Positions 1-7,932 of a stretch of 11,448 nucleotides of DNA are shown piece by piece (within the stretch, counting starts at the first letter, position 1; each line of letters opens with the position of its first letter). Source of the stretch: Rhodospirillales bacterium (GTDB lineage Bacteria > Pseudomonadota > Alphaproteobacteria > Rhodospirillales > Magnetospirillaceae); the NCBI GenBank assembly GCA_030040955.1, contig JASHSH010000005.1, positions 1-11,448 of the forward strand, given 5' to 3'. The notes beneath the pieces are model-generated. The model did no database searches, had not been told where the DNA came from, and saw nothing but the letters and a program-made list of their open reading frames with translations. The position numbers and the translations under genes are program-made.

Positions 1-386
1 CGCAGCGCGAGGCGGTCGAGTCCTCGACCCGGGCCTGGGAAACGCTCCAGGCGGCGCGCGCCCGCATGCTTTCCTACCGCGACCAGATCAAGGCCTCCGA
101 GACCGCTCTCGAAGGGGTCAAGCGCGAATCGCTGGTCGGCTCGCGCACCGTGCTCGACGTGCTCAACGCCGAGCAGGACCTGCTGAACGCGCGCGTCAAT
201 CTGGTGCGCGCCCGCCACGACGCGCAGGTCGCGGCCTATCAGTTGCGCGGCTCGGTCGGCGGGCTGACCGTGCAGGCGCTCAAGCTTCCGGTCGCGGCCT
301 ACGATCCCGCGCAGCACTACAACGAAGTGCGCGACCAGTGGATGGGCGGCGACATTTCGCCGAGCTACGGGGAGGTGGGCAAGTGA
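1..386 (+). CDS. TolC-family outer membrane efflux protein, C-terminal part (5' truncated by window)
   Basis: The reading frame is open from base 3, with no start needed, and ends at TGA 384-386. It therefore represents the last 127 residues of a longer protein. The visible part has the heptad-like helical pattern of the second TolC repeat: 'ALEGVKRESLVGSRTVLDVL' followed by 'NAEQDLLNARVNLVRARHDA', then a short tail. The G-x-R-T-x-L-D-V-L-N-A turn is a hallmark of TolC/OEP proteins. Family members form trimeric outer-membrane and periplasmic channels for type I secretion and RND/ABC efflux. Placement just upstream of popZ-valS matches a gene order I know from alphaproteobacteria. Substrate and partner pump cannot be told because the remainder lies outside the window. 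Confidence 0.88.
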   Translation, partial: QREAVESSTRAWETLQAARARMLSYRDQIKASETALEGVKRESLVGSRTVLDVLNAEQDLLNARVNLVRARHDAQVAAYQLRGSVGGLTVQALKLPVAAYDPAQHYNEVRDQWMGGDISPSYGEVGK

Positions 387-465
387 CCGCGAAGCGCGTC
401 CGTACGGTCCGGCGGGGAGCCGGCCGCGCCGGCGCGCGCCGCAGCAGCGAAGGCACGATCTAGCC

Positions 466-1101
466 ATGAGCGACGATAAAGCCCAGCCCGAACCCTCGAT
501 GGAGGACATTCTCGCCTCCATCCGCCGCATCCTCTCCGAGGATGAGGGGGGAGATCCCGCCGCCGCGCCGCCGCCGCCGGCGGCGCCGGCCGAGGAGCCG
601 TTCAAGCCGAAGCCGCGCCCGGTCGGCGAGATGATCGAGATGGCGCCGCCTCCGCCCAAGCCGGCGATCGAGATGGTGCCGATCGCCGCTCCGCCGCCGA
701 GGCCCGAGCCGGAGATGGTGCCGATCGCCGCCCGCGCGCCCAAACCGGAGCCGGAGCTGGTCGAGGACGTGCTCGAGCTGACCGACGACATGATGACGGA
801 AGAGGGCGGCGGAGGCTTCCGCATCACGCCCCGCATGGACGAGCACGGCGCCGACGAGGACAGCCTGCTCGCCGCGCGCACGCAGTCGGCCGGCGCCACC
901 GCGCTCTCCGAACTCGCCCGCGCGGTCGCGCGCGAGCGCGGGGTGATGCTGGGCAATGGCGGCATCACGCTCGAGGACCTGGTGCGCGAGATTCTGCGCA
1001 CCCTGATCAAGGACTGGCTCGATCAGAATCTTCCCTACATGATCGAGCGCCTGGTCAAGAAGGAAATCGAGCGCATGGTCTCGCGCGCCGAGAAGCTGTA
1101 G
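466..1101 (+). CDS. popZ: PopZ-like polar organising protein (DUF2497)
   Basis: The 211-residue protein has the three-part PopZ layout. First is an N-terminal helix, residues about 10-27 ('EPSMEDILASIRRILSEDE'), the DUF2497 signature that binds client proteins. Next is an acidic, proline-rich disordered linker, about 28-115. Last is a C-terminal helical oligomerisation region, about 160-211, containing GNGGITLEDLVREILR and a W-L-D-x-N-L-P segment. In Caulobacter and relatives PopZ forms a polar microdomain that anchors the chromosome-partition complex ParB-parS and recruits cell-cycle regulators. The linker contains a 14-residue imperfect tandem repeat (see the repeat entry). A short purine run near 449-454 (gcgaagg) lies upstream of the ATG. 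Its position between a TolC gene and valS supports the call. Family assignment is firm; polar function here is inferred. Confidence 0.9.
   Translation: MSDDKAQPEPSMEDILASIRRILSEDEGGDPAAAPPPPAAPAEEPFKPKPRPVGEMIEMAPPPPKPAIEMVPIAAPPPRPEPEMVPIAARAPKPEPELVEDVLELTDDMMTEEGGGGFRITPRMDEHGADEDSLLAARTQSAGATALSELARAVARERGVMLGNGGITLEDLVREILRTLIKDWLDQNLPYMIERLVKKEIERMVSRAEKL
670..731 (+). repeat. Direct repeat in the popZ linker, 42-bp period
   Basis: The 20-base string gagatggtgccgatcgccgc occurs exactly at 670-689 and again at 712-731, 42 bases (14 codons) apart. It encodes E-M-V-P-I-A-A at residues 69-75 and 83-89. A degenerate preceding copy (E-M-A-P-P-P) lies near residues 57-62, and E-L-V-E follows. 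The repeat keeps the frame and lies in the disordered Pro/Glu-rich linker, so it probably reflects slippage or unequal crossover that varies linker length. Confidence 0.85.
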
Positions 1102-1118
1102 AACCTCTCCAGCGCCTG

Positions 1119-1144
1119 CCGGCCGCCCGCGTCTTCGCGGCCGG
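1119..1144 (+). other. GC-only hairpin between popZ and valS
   Basis: ccggccgc (1119-1126) is perfectly complementary to gcggccgg (1137-1144), giving an 8-bp stem with a 10-base loop, 18 bases after the popZ stop. No T run follows, so it is not a classical intrinsic terminator. It might attenuate read-through into valS or simply stabilise the popZ transcript end. In such GC-rich DNA, hairpins of this size also arise by chance. Confidence 0.35.
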
Positions 1145-1183
1145 ACTTCCATCGCCTTTCCGCCGACGGAGCGACGGCACGGG

Positions 1184-3835
1184 ATGCTGGACAAGACCTA
1201 TCGGCCCGGCGAGGTCGAGACCCGGCTGTATGAGCGGTGGGAACGCTCCGGCGCCTTCGCGGCGCATCCCGACAGCAATGCGCGCCCTTACGCGATCGTG
1301 ATGCCGCCGCCGAACGTCACCGGCAGCCTGCATCACGGCCACGCGCTCACCTTCACGCTCCAGGACATATTGATCCGCTACCACCGCATGAAGGGGCGCG
1401 ACGCGCTGTGGCAGCCCGGCACCGACCATGCCGGCATCGCCACTCAGATGGTGGTCGAGCGCCAGCTCGCCGCCGAAGGCAAGACCCGGCACGATCTCGG
1501 CCGCGAGCGGTTCGTCGCGCGCGTCTGGCAGTGGCGCGAGGAGTCGGGCGGCACGATCACGCGCCAGCTGCGGCGGCTCGGCTGTTCGCCCGACTGGTCG
1601 CGCGAGCGCTTCACCATGGACGAGGGGCTGAGCGCCGCGGTGCGCAAGGTGTTCGTCGAGCTGCACCGCCGCGGCCTGATCTATCGCGACAAGCGCCTGG
1701 TCAACTGGGACCCCCAGCTGCACACCGCCATCTCCGACCTCGAGGTCGAGCAGCGCGAGGTGAAGGGCCAGATCTGGTATTTGCGCTACCCGATCGAGGG
1801 CGAGCCGGGCCGGTTCATCGTGGTGGCCACGACGCGGCCCGAAACCATGCTCGGCGACACCGCGGTCGCCGTGCATCCCGACGATGAACGATTCCGCGCG
1901 CTCGTCGGCAAGATGGCGCGGCTTCCGCTGGCCGACCGGCTCATTCCCATCCTCGCCGATGAGCATTCCGACCCTGCCAAGGGCAGCGGCGCGGTGAAGA
2001 TCACCCCGGCGCACGACTTCAACGATTTCGCGGTCGGCCAGCGCCACAAGCTGCCGATGGTCAATGTGTTCGACCGCGACGCGCGGATGAACGAGAACGC
2101 GCCCGAGCGATTCCGCGGGCTCGACCGGACGGTCGCGCGCGAGCGCGTGGTGGCGGAATTGGAGGCGCTCGGCCTGGTCGAGAAGATCGAACCGCAGGCG
2201 ATGACGCTGCCCTATGGCGACCGCTCCGGCGTGGTCATCGAGCCCTGGCTTACCGATCAGTGGTACGTCGACGCCGCGACGCTCGCCAAGCCCGCCATCG
2301 AGGCGGTGGAGCATGGACGCACACGGTTCGTGCCCAAGCAGTGGGAGAACACATTCTTTGAGTGGATGCGCAACATCCAACCCTGGTGCGTGTCGCGCCA
2401 GATCTGGTGGGGTCACCAGATTCCCGCTTGGTACGCGCCCGACGGCTCGATCTTCGTCGCGCTCGACGAGGCCGGTGCGCGCGCGCAGGCCGAGAAGAAG
2501 CTGGGGGCGGTCGTGGCGCTGACCCGCGACCCCGATGTGCTCGACACCTGGTTCTCCTCCGCGCTCTGGCCTTTCTCCACCCTCGGCTGGCCCGACCAGA
2601 CCCAAGCGCTCGCCCGCTACTACCCGACCGACGTCCTCGTCACCGGCTTCGACATCATATTCTTCTGGGTCGCGCGGATGCAGATGATGGGGCACGCCTT
2701 CATGGACGATGTGCCGTTCCGCGAGGTCCATATCCACGGGATCGTGCGCGACGAGCGCGGCCAGAAAATGTCGAAGTCGAAGGGCAACACGGCCGATCCG
2801 CTCGACCTGATCGACCGTTACGGCTGCGACGCGCTGCGCTTCACCCTCGCCGCGCTCGCCTCGCACGGCCGCGACATCAAGCTCACCGAAGGGCGCATCG
2901 AGGGCTACCGCAACTTCGCCACCAAGCTGTGGAACGCCGCGCGCTTCTGCGAGATCAACGAATGCCGACCCGTGCCCGGCTTCGATCCAGGGGCCGCGCG
3001 CGACACTGTGAACCGATGGATCGTCGGCGCGCTGGTCGCCCTGGTCGGCTCGCTCGACGAGGCGTTGGCGGCCTACCGTTTCAACGACGCCGCCGCCGGG
3101 CTCTATGCCTTCGTCTGGAACACCTTCTGCGACTGGTATGTCGAGTTCGCCAAGCCGATCCTGGCCGGACCGGACGGGCCGGCCAGGGCGGAGACGCGGG
3201 CCACCGCCGCCTGGGCGTTCGAAAACGTGCTCAAGCTGCTGCATCCGATCATGCCCTTCGTCACCGAGGAACTATGGGGCCAGACGGGCAAGCGCGAGGG
3301 CATGCTGATCGCCGCCCGTTGGCCCGATTTCGCGGCCGGCCCGCGCGTCGATGCGGGCGCGGTGCGCGAGATGGAATGGGTGGTGCGGCTGATCTCCGAG
3401 ATCCGCGCGGTGCGTGCCGAATTGAACGTGCCGGCCGGCGTGCGCGTCCCCGTTCTGCTCGCCGGCGCGGAGGCCGAGGTACTGGCACGCATCGAACGCC
3501 ACCGCGACCAGGTCCTGGTGCTCGCGCGTGCCGCCTCGCTCGCCGCCGTGGCCAGCGTCCCGCCGGCTGGATGCGTCGCCATTTCCATCGAGGGCGCCAC
3601 GGTCGCGCTGTCGCTCGCCGGCTTGGTCGACCTGGCCGAGGAGCGCAAGCGGCTGACCCGCGAAATCGCGCGGCTGGCCGGGGAGATCGACAAGATCGAG
3701 CGCAAGCTCGGCAACGCCGACTTTCTGGCCAAGGCCAAGCCGGAGGTGATCGAGGAGCAGCGCGAGCGCCGCGATGAGGGGGAAGCCGCGCGCGCCAAAC
3801 TCTCGGATGCTCTGCGCCGCCTCGCCGGCGCCTGA
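1184..3835 (+). CDS. valS: Valyl-tRNA synthetase
   Basis: An 883-residue class I aminoacyl-tRNA synthetase that charges tRNA-Val with valine in the cytoplasm. The HIGH-type ATP-binding motif is P-P-P-N-V-T-G-S-L-H-H-G-H at residues 41-53. The CP1 editing domain, which clears mis-charged threonine, carries A-T-T-R-P-E-T-M-L-G-D at 215-225. KMSKS is at 528-532 within 'DERGQKMSKSKGNTADPLDL'. The anticodon-binding domain follows (about 600-750, including W-N-T-F-C-D-W-Y). The valine-specific C-terminal coiled coil that contacts the tRNA elbow occupies about the last 65 residues (E-E-R-K-R-L-T-R-E-I, ending in L-R-R-L-A-G-A). Length is in the normal range for bacterial ValRS. The ATG at 1184 has a modest GGAG at 1168-1171, 12 bases upstream, and the protein begins with the usual M-L-D-K-T-Y. 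It is probably the first gene of a pair with the FkbM gene. Confidence 0.97.
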   Translation: MLDKTYRPGEVETRLYERWERSGAFAAHPDSNARPYAIVMPPPNVTGSLHHGHALTFTLQDILIRYHRMKGRDALWQPGTDHAGIATQMVVERQLAAEGKTRHDLGRERFVARVWQWREESGGTITRQLRRLGCSPDWSRERFTMDEGLSAAVRKVFVELHRRGLIYRDKRLVNWDPQLHTAISDLEVEQREVKGQIWYLRYPIEGEPGRFIVVATTRPETMLGDTAVAVHPDDERFRALVGKMARLPLADRLIPILADEHSDPAKGSGAVKITPAHDFNDFAVGQRHKLPMVNVFDRDARMNENAPERFRGLDRTVARERVVAELEALGLVEKIEPQAMTLPYGDRSGVVIEPWLTDQWYVDAATLAKPAIEAVEHGRTRFVPKQWENTFFEWMRNIQPWCVSRQIWWGHQIPAWYAPDGSIFVALDEAGARAQAEKKLGAVVALTRDPDVLDTWFSSALWPFSTLGWPDQTQALARYYPTDVLVTGFDIIFFWVARMQMMGHAFMDDVPFREVHIHGIVRDERGQKMSKSKGNTADPLDLIDRYGCDALRFTLAALASHGRDIKLTEGRIEGYRNFATKLWNAARFCEINECRPVPGFDPGAARDTVNRWIVGALVALVGSLDEALAAYRFNDAAAGLYAFVWNTFCDWYVEFAKPILAGPDGPARAETRATAAWAFENVLKLLHPIMPFVTEELWGQTGKREGMLIAARWPDFAAGPRVDAGAVREMEWVVRLISEIRAVRAELNVPAGVRVPVLLAGAEAEVLARIERHRDQVLVLARAASLAAVASVPPAGCVAISIEGATVALSLAGLVDLAEERKRLTREIARLAGEIDKIERKLGNADFLAKAKPEVIEEQRERRDEGEAARAKLSDALRRLAGA

Positions 3836-3850
3836 GCGGGTCGGGCCGAT

Positions 3851-4588
3851 ATGAAGGACGAGATTCTTCCGCGCATCCTGCACTTCTGCCGGCCGGGCAT
3901 CGTGGTGGATGTCGGCGCCAATGTCGGCGACTACACCGAGGAACTGCTCGCGGCCGAGGACTGCCGGGTGGTCGCGTTCGAGCCGCTGGTGGGTCCCTAT
4001 CTGACGCTGTGCGCCCGGCTTGTCGCCCGCGGCGGCGGCGAATTCCCGCCCAACTTCGCCGGCTACCATGTCGCGGTCGGCGAAGCGTTCGGCTTGGCGA
4101 CCTTGCATACGGCGGTGCTCGACGGCGTGCCCGCGCATCAGGAATCGTCGCTGGTCCAGGATTTCGCGGATCGCGACTTCGGCGCGGCCGAGGTGCGGAT
4201 CATCCGCCAGCTGGTGGTCGTGGTGCCGCTCGATTCGTTCGAGTTCCAGCCGCTGACCTTGCTCAAGATCGACGTGGAAGGCGCGGAGATGGAAGTCATT
4301 CGCGGCGCGCGCCAGTCCATCCTCCGCTCGCGGCCGGTGATCGCGGTCGAACTGGAGGAGCGTCACCGCGAAGGAACGACCGAAGCCGTGCCCGCCCTGC
4401 TCGGCGAGCTGGGGTATCGCGGTTTCTTTTATGTTCACGGGCGGCTTTACGCATTCGAACGCTTCGATCGCGCGACCCTGCAGCCCCGTCCGACGGTGCC
4501 CGGCAAGCTGCCCGCCCTCTACGTCAACAACTTCCTATTCGCGCACCGCGACGACGCGTGGGCGCTCGCACGGCTGGCAGAGATCTGA
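3851..4588 (+). CDS. FkbM-family SAM-dependent methyltransferase
   Basis: A 245-residue class I methyltransferase. Motif I is V-V-D-V-G-A-N-V-G-D-Y-T at residues 18-29, with an acidic/F-E-P end of strand 2 at 43-45. The FkbM-type core L-L-K-I-D-V-E-G-A-E-M-E-V-I-R-G-A is at 137-153, followed by V-I-A-V-E-L-E-E-R-H. FkbM enzymes methylate hydroxyl groups of sugars, polyketides or other small acceptors; the acceptor here cannot be read from sequence. It starts 15 bases after the valS stop with only a weak ribosome site (gtcgggc), so co-transcription with valS is likely. A nearby O-antigen ligase-like gene (5830-7023) makes a surface-glycan acceptor plausible, but that is inference. There is no signal peptide; the protein appears cytoplasmic and full length. 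Confidence 0.88.
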   Translation: MKDEILPRILHFCRPGIVVDVGANVGDYTEELLAAEDCRVVAFEPLVGPYLTLCARLVARGGGEFPPNFAGYHVAVGEAFGLATLHTAVLDGVPAHQESSLVQDFADRDFGAAEVRIIRQLVVVVPLDSFEFQPLTLLKIDVEGAEMEVIRGARQSILRSRPVIAVELEERHREGTTEAVPALLGELGYRGFFYVHGRLYAFERFDRATLQPRPTVPGKLPALYVNNFLFAHRDDAWALARLAEI

Positions 4589-4633
4589 AAAGCGGGAACG
4601 CGGGCGCGTCTCGCCGGGGCGTAGGGCGCCGGG

Positions 4634-5710
4634 TCAGCCACCCGCCGCCGAGGTCGCCGCGGCGGTCTTGGCGGCCAGGTCGGAGAGCGCGCGCTCGGCG
4701 GCCACCCGCAGGCTCGCCCCCGCCACCCAGCTCTTCGCCGCCAGCGCCGGCGCGCCGGAGAGCGCGCTCATCTCGTCCACCGCGCCGGCGAGATTGCCCT
4801 CCCGCACCATGCGCTCGGCGCGTGCCGCCACCGCCGGCGGATCGTCGCCGTGCCCGTCGATCCGGCGCAGGCTGACCAGCCCGGCCGCCTCGCGGCGCAG
4901 CTTCTGCCAGATATCATCGCCCTCCTGCGGGGCGAGCGCGGCGCGCACCACCGAATCTGCGGTCGCCGGAAATGCGTCGATCAACGCCTGCGCGCGCGGC
5001 ACGCCCGCGGCGGAGCCTGCGTCGAGCGCGTCGAGCGCGCCAGCCGCCTCGGCGGGCGCGACCTTGCGCGCGGCGGCCAGCTCGGGAGCGTAGGGGTCGC
5101 CCCGCTCGACCGCGTCGCGCAGCTGGCCGACCGCGAGCAGCAACGCCTCGACCGACTGGCGCTTGGCGGCGACGTCGCGCGCCGTCTGCGCGGCCGCTTC
5201 CGCCCGCTCGACCAGATGGGTCATCGTCGCCGCGTCGGGCGTCGCGCCGCGCAAGCTTGCAATGTCGGCGGCGAGCTTCTCGGTCTTGGCCGCGAGTTCG
5301 TCGATGCGCGGATCGGGCGCGGCCGGCGCCGGACCGCGCGGCGCGGCTTCGAGCGCGCCGACCCGGCGGGCAAGGTCGGCCGTTGCCGGCGCGGACGAGT
5401 CCGAGGCCGGCGAATGGCTCGCACCCTCCAGCGCGGCGACCCGGCGCTCCAAATCGGCGATTCCGGCGGGCGGCGGCGCGATCTCGGCGGCGAGGCGCGA
5501 ACGCAGCCAGGGCCACTCGGCGACCGAAGCGGCGGCGAGTAGCGCCGCCACCGCGATGCCGCCCACCAGCCCGCCGGCAAATCCGGCAAGCGCCGGAGCC
5601 CAGCGCCCCCGAGCGGAGGCGGAAGTCGCTACGGCGGCCGGAGCGGGCTTCGCCGCCTCGAGTTTCGGCGGCTGCGGTTCGGTCTGCGGCTTGGATTCTT
5701 CGTCGGCCAT
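4634..5710 (-). CDS. Mitofilin/Mic60-like membrane protein (COG4223 type)
   Basis: A 358-residue protein with the architecture of alphaproteobacterial Mic60. It has a charged, Pro/Lys-rich cytoplasmic N-terminus (1-37) and one transmembrane helix (about 38-64) with glycine-zipper spacing (G-F-A-G-G-L-V-G-G). A long periplasmic Ala/Glu/Leu-rich coiled coil follows (about 82-180, with repeats of D-L-E-R-R-V-A-A-L-E and D-L-A-R-R-V-G-A-L-E). The C-terminal helical mitofilin region (about 290-350) shows V-R-E-G-N-L-A-G-A-V-D-E-M and A-L-A-A-K-S-W-V-A-G-A-S-L-R-V-A-A-E-R-A-L. Family members shape the inner membrane and contact the outer membrane; they are the bacterial relatives of the mitochondrial MICOS subunit. 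ATG 5710-5708 is preceded by GGAA at suitable spacing. The gene stands alone on this strand, without the hemC/hemD neighbours usual for it. The low-complexity composition makes family assignment less than certain. Confidence 0.72.
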   Translation of the reverse strand: MADEESKPQTEPQPPKLEAAKPAPAAVATSASARGRWAPALAGFAGGLVGGIAVAALLAAASVAEWPWLRSRLAAEIAPPPAGIADLERRVAALEGASHSPASDSSAPATADLARRVGALEAAPRGPAPAAPDPRIDELAAKTEKLAADIASLRGATPDAATMTHLVERAEAAAQTARDVAAKRQSVEALLLAVGQLRDAVERGDPYAPELAAARKVAPAEAAGALDALDAGSAAGVPRAQALIDAFPATADSVVRAALAPQEGDDIWQKLRREAAGLVSLRRIDGHGDDPPAVAARAERMVREGNLAGAVDEMSALSGAPALAAKSWVAGASLRVAAERALSDLAAKTAAATSAAGG

Positions 5711-5714
5711 CTAT

Positions 5715-5742
5715 TTCCGGCGGAACGGGACGCGGCACTATA
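5715..5742 (-). promoter_or_regulatory. Candidate -10 box and ribosome site for the Mic60-like gene
   Basis: Read on the - strand, TATAGT at 5742-5737 matches the -10 consensus in five of six positions. It would start transcription roughly 19 bases before the ATG at 5710. GGAA at 5718-5715 then serves as ribosome site. I see no convincing -35 at 16-18 bases, so this is a weak call. Confidence 0.35.
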
Positions 5743-5829
5743 GCAAAGCGCGGCGGGAAGTTGCGCACTTTGACCGGCGCGCCTGCCTGCCCCAAGGTGG
5801 CCGCCGGTCGAGGCTGGCGGGTTTGTGGC

Positions 5830-7023
5830 ATGCCGGGACTGGAGGTTCGAGGCGAATGGCGCGCGGCGCTCGCGGCTGCGGTCTATGCGCTGCTGGCGAG
5901 CGCGGGGATATTCGCCGCCGGCGCCAACGCCGCGCTCGCCATCGGACTCGCCATCGTCCTGCTCGCCGCCGGTCTGATCGAGCGCCGGCCCCCGGCCGTC
6001 GATCCCGCGCTCGGCGCCATCGCCGTGTCGTTCCTGCTGCTGGTTTGGGCGAGCACGCTGTGGTCGATCGATCCCGCGCGCACGGTCAGGGGCGCGCTTC
6101 AGATGACCGGCCTGCTCGCCGCCGCGCTGGTTCTGATCGGATCGCGTGCTCCGCTCTTGCGCGCATCCGACATGATCCCGCGCGTGGCGCTGCTGGCCTC
6201 CATCCTCGGTGCCGCGCTCGCCGCGCTGGATTTCCTCGCCGGCCATCCGATCATGCGCCATGTCGTCGCGCATCCCGATCTGACCGGCAGCCTGGACACA
6301 AAATTCGACCGCGGCCTCAGCTACCAGTGTGTCCTGGTGTGGCCGCTGCTCGCCTTCGGCTGGGCGCGCGGGATGCGGGGCTGGGCGCTGGCTTCCGTCC
6401 TGGCGCTGGTCCTCGCATTGGCGCTGAGCCGCGACGACACCGGGCGCCTCGCCTTCGCGGTGGGGCTGGCCGTGCTGATCGGCGCCGCGCTGCTCCCGCG
6501 CATCGTGGCGGCGGCGCTGGCGGCCATCGTCGCGTGCGCTCTGAGCATGCCGGCGCTGGTCGCCGCATTCGCACAGCGCCTGATTCCGGCGGCGGATTCG
6601 ATCAAGCATTCGCTCGCGCATCGGCTGGAAATCTGGGACTACATGGCGGCGCGCGCGAGCGAGCGTCCGTTCGGCGGCTGGGGTTGGTGGAGCGCGCAAG
6701 ACTTGCCGATCCGCCCCGACGAGCTGGCGCGCTACCGCTACGTCACCGCGGCTGGCTCGCCACATCCGCACAACAATTGGCTCCAGCTCTGGGTGGAAAT
6801 CGGCGCCGGCGGCGCGCTGCTCGGCGCGATTCTCGCGCTGGTCCTGCTCAACCGCGCCCTGCGGCTGGAGGCGGGCCCGCGGCCCTTCGCGCTCGCCTGC
6901 TTCGCCGCGACGATGGTCCTTTCGCTGGCGAGCTACGATCTCGGCACCGATTCCTGGTGGGGCGCGCTCGCCGCCACCGGCCTGCTGTGGCGGCTGCTGC
7001 CGGTTTCGGCCGAGTCGGCTTAA
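5830..7023 (+). CDS. O-antigen ligase/polymerase-like polytopic membrane protein (Wzy_C type)
   Basis: A 397-residue, very hydrophobic protein with about ten predicted membrane helices and a large periplasmic loop at about residues 250-325. The loop carries the family's signature pieces: R-L-E-I-W-D-Y at about 268-274, then R-P-F-G-G-W-G-W-W-S, then S-P-H-P-H-N-N-W-L-Q-L-W with the catalytic-type histidines H312 and H314. WaaL/Wzy proteins transfer or polymerise undecaprenyl-linked glycans in the inner membrane, acting on the periplasmic side. The start is uncertain. ATG 5830 places the first helix about 15 residues in; in-frame GTG 5797 and TTG 5761 are alternatives, and none has a strong ribosome site. 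No glycan-synthesis cluster surrounds it, so the substrate is unknown. It is divergent from the Mic60-like gene with about 119 bases between them. Confidence 0.82.
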   Translation: MPGLEVRGEWRAALAAAVYALLASAGIFAAGANAALAIGLAIVLLAAGLIERRPPAVDPALGAIAVSFLLLVWASTLWSIDPARTVRGALQMTGLLAAALVLIGSRAPLLRASDMIPRVALLASILGAALAALDFLAGHPIMRHVVAHPDLTGSLDTKFDRGLSYQCVLVWPLLAFGWARGMRGWALASVLALVLALALSRDDTGRLAFAVGLAVLIGAALLPRIVAAALAAIVACALSMPALVAAFAQRLIPAADSIKHSLAHRLEIWDYMAARASERPFGGWGWWSAQDLPIRPDELARYRYVTAAGSPHPHNNWLQLWVEIGAGGALLGAILALVLLNRALRLEAGPRPFALACFAATMVLSLASYDLGTDSWWGALAATGLLWRLLPVSAESA

Positions 7024-7026
7024 CGG

Positions 7027-7815
7027 TCAGGCGAGTTCGGGCGCGAGCAGACGGAAGAATCGCTCGGGCTGGTCGGCATGCGGCCAGTGGCCGGCGCCCT
7101 CGACCACGACAATGCGCGCCTCCGGGAACAGCCGTCGCGTCTCCGGCTCGTCGCGCGGCCGCACATAGTCGGACAGCTCGCCGGCGAAGATGATCGTCGG
7201 CCCGGAGCGCGTGCCGGCCACGTCCGGAAATCCCGCCAACGCCTCCAAATTCGCCTGGATCGCCGACAGGTTCACCCGCCAGTGGAAACCCGTGCCGTCG
7301 CCGTCGTCGTGGAGGTTCTGCACAAGGAAGGCGCGCAGCTCGGGATCGGGGATCGAATCGGCGAGCGACGCCTCGGCCTCGGATCGGCGTCGAACGACGC
7401 TCAAATCGAGCGCCGCCATCGCGCGCGCGTATCCGAAATTCGGATCGGCGCGGCCCCGGCGATAGTCGATCGGCGCGATATCGACGACGATCAGCCGGCG
7501 CACCAGCTCGGGCCGGGTGAGCGCGAGCAGCATCGCCGTCTTGCCGCCCATGCTGTGGCCGAGCACGTCGCATGGCGCAAGACCCCGCGAAGCGATATAG
7601 GCGGCCACGTCGCCGGCCATCTCGGGATAGGTCATGCTCGGCGCCCAGGGTGACTGGCCGTGATTGCGCGCGTCCAGCAGGTGGCTCCGCCGCGTATCCG
7701 CGAAGTGGCGCGCCATGCCGCCCCAGTTTCGTCCCGAGCCGAATAGACCGTGCAGCACGACGATCGGCGGGCCATCGCCCACGGACTGCGCGGATAATTC
7801 CACGGGAGAATCCAT
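7027..7815 (-). CDS. Alpha/beta hydrolase, YbfF-like esterase
   Basis: A 262-residue alpha/beta-hydrolase fold enzyme. V-V-L-H-G-L-F-G-S-G-R-N-W near the N-terminus forms the oxyanion-hole loop. D-A-R-N-H-G-Q-S-P follows, then the nucleophile elbow G-H-S-M-G-G-K (Ser88 from the chosen start). Next comes V-D-I-A-P-I-D-Y, and at the end G-A-G-H-W-P-H-A-D with the catalytic His243. This succession closely resembles E. coli YbfF, a short-acyl thioesterase/esterase; the natural substrate is not known. I prefer ATG 7815-7813 (M-D-S-P-V-E-L) because it fits the family N-terminus. An in-frame ATG at 7842-7840 would add nine Cys-rich residues that look unlike family members. Neither start has a clear ribosome site. 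The stop lies 3 bases from that of the convergent membrane-protein gene, so 3' transcript ends must overlap. Confidence 0.88.
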   Translation of the reverse strand: MDSPVELSAQSVGDGPPIVVLHGLFGSGRNWGGMARHFADTRRSHLLDARNHGQSPWAPSMTYPEMAGDVAAYIASRGLAPCDVLGHSMGGKTAMLLALTRPELVRRLIVVDIAPIDYRRGRADPNFGYARAMAALDLSVVRRRSEAEASLADSIPDPELRAFLVQNLHDDGDGTGFHWRVNLSAIQANLEALAGFPDVAGTRSGPTIIFAGELSDYVRPRDEPETRRLFPEARIVVVEGAGHWPHADQPERFFRLLAPELA

Positions 7816-7932
7816 GCATTCGCAGCAGACCAACCAAGCCATCCGCCGTCAAGCCGCCGATGGGCAGCAAAAGTTTATTCATGTTTTCAATATTTTACCT
7901 ATACACAGTATGCACTCGTTCAATGTACCCTG

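Noticed and set aside
400..433. Palindrome CCGTACGG and a 5-bp GCCGG/CCGGC hairpin between the TolC gene and popZ
   Set aside because: Too short and too likely by chance in GC-rich DNA to call a terminator or operator; no T run follows.
460..1194. A 244-codon - strand frame over popZ ending in long Arg runs
   Set aside because: The Arg runs are the complement of the Pro/Ala-rich popZ linker; popZ itself is well supported.
1055..3244. A 729-codon open frame on the - strand across valS
   Set aside because: It lies wholly antisense to a clear valS gene, its product is Arg/Gly/His-rich with no recognisable domain, and long antisense frames are expected in such GC-rich codon usage.
4589..4633. 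GC-rich gap between the convergent FkbM and Mic60-like genes as a bidirectional terminator
   Set aside because: I found no stem longer than about 4-5 bp and no T/A tracts.
4972..5829. A 286-codon N-terminal extension of the O-antigen ligase-like gene
   Set aside because: It is in the same open frame but antisense to the Mic60-like gene and gives Arg/Ala/Pro-rich sequence with no membrane segments; the true start is near 5830.
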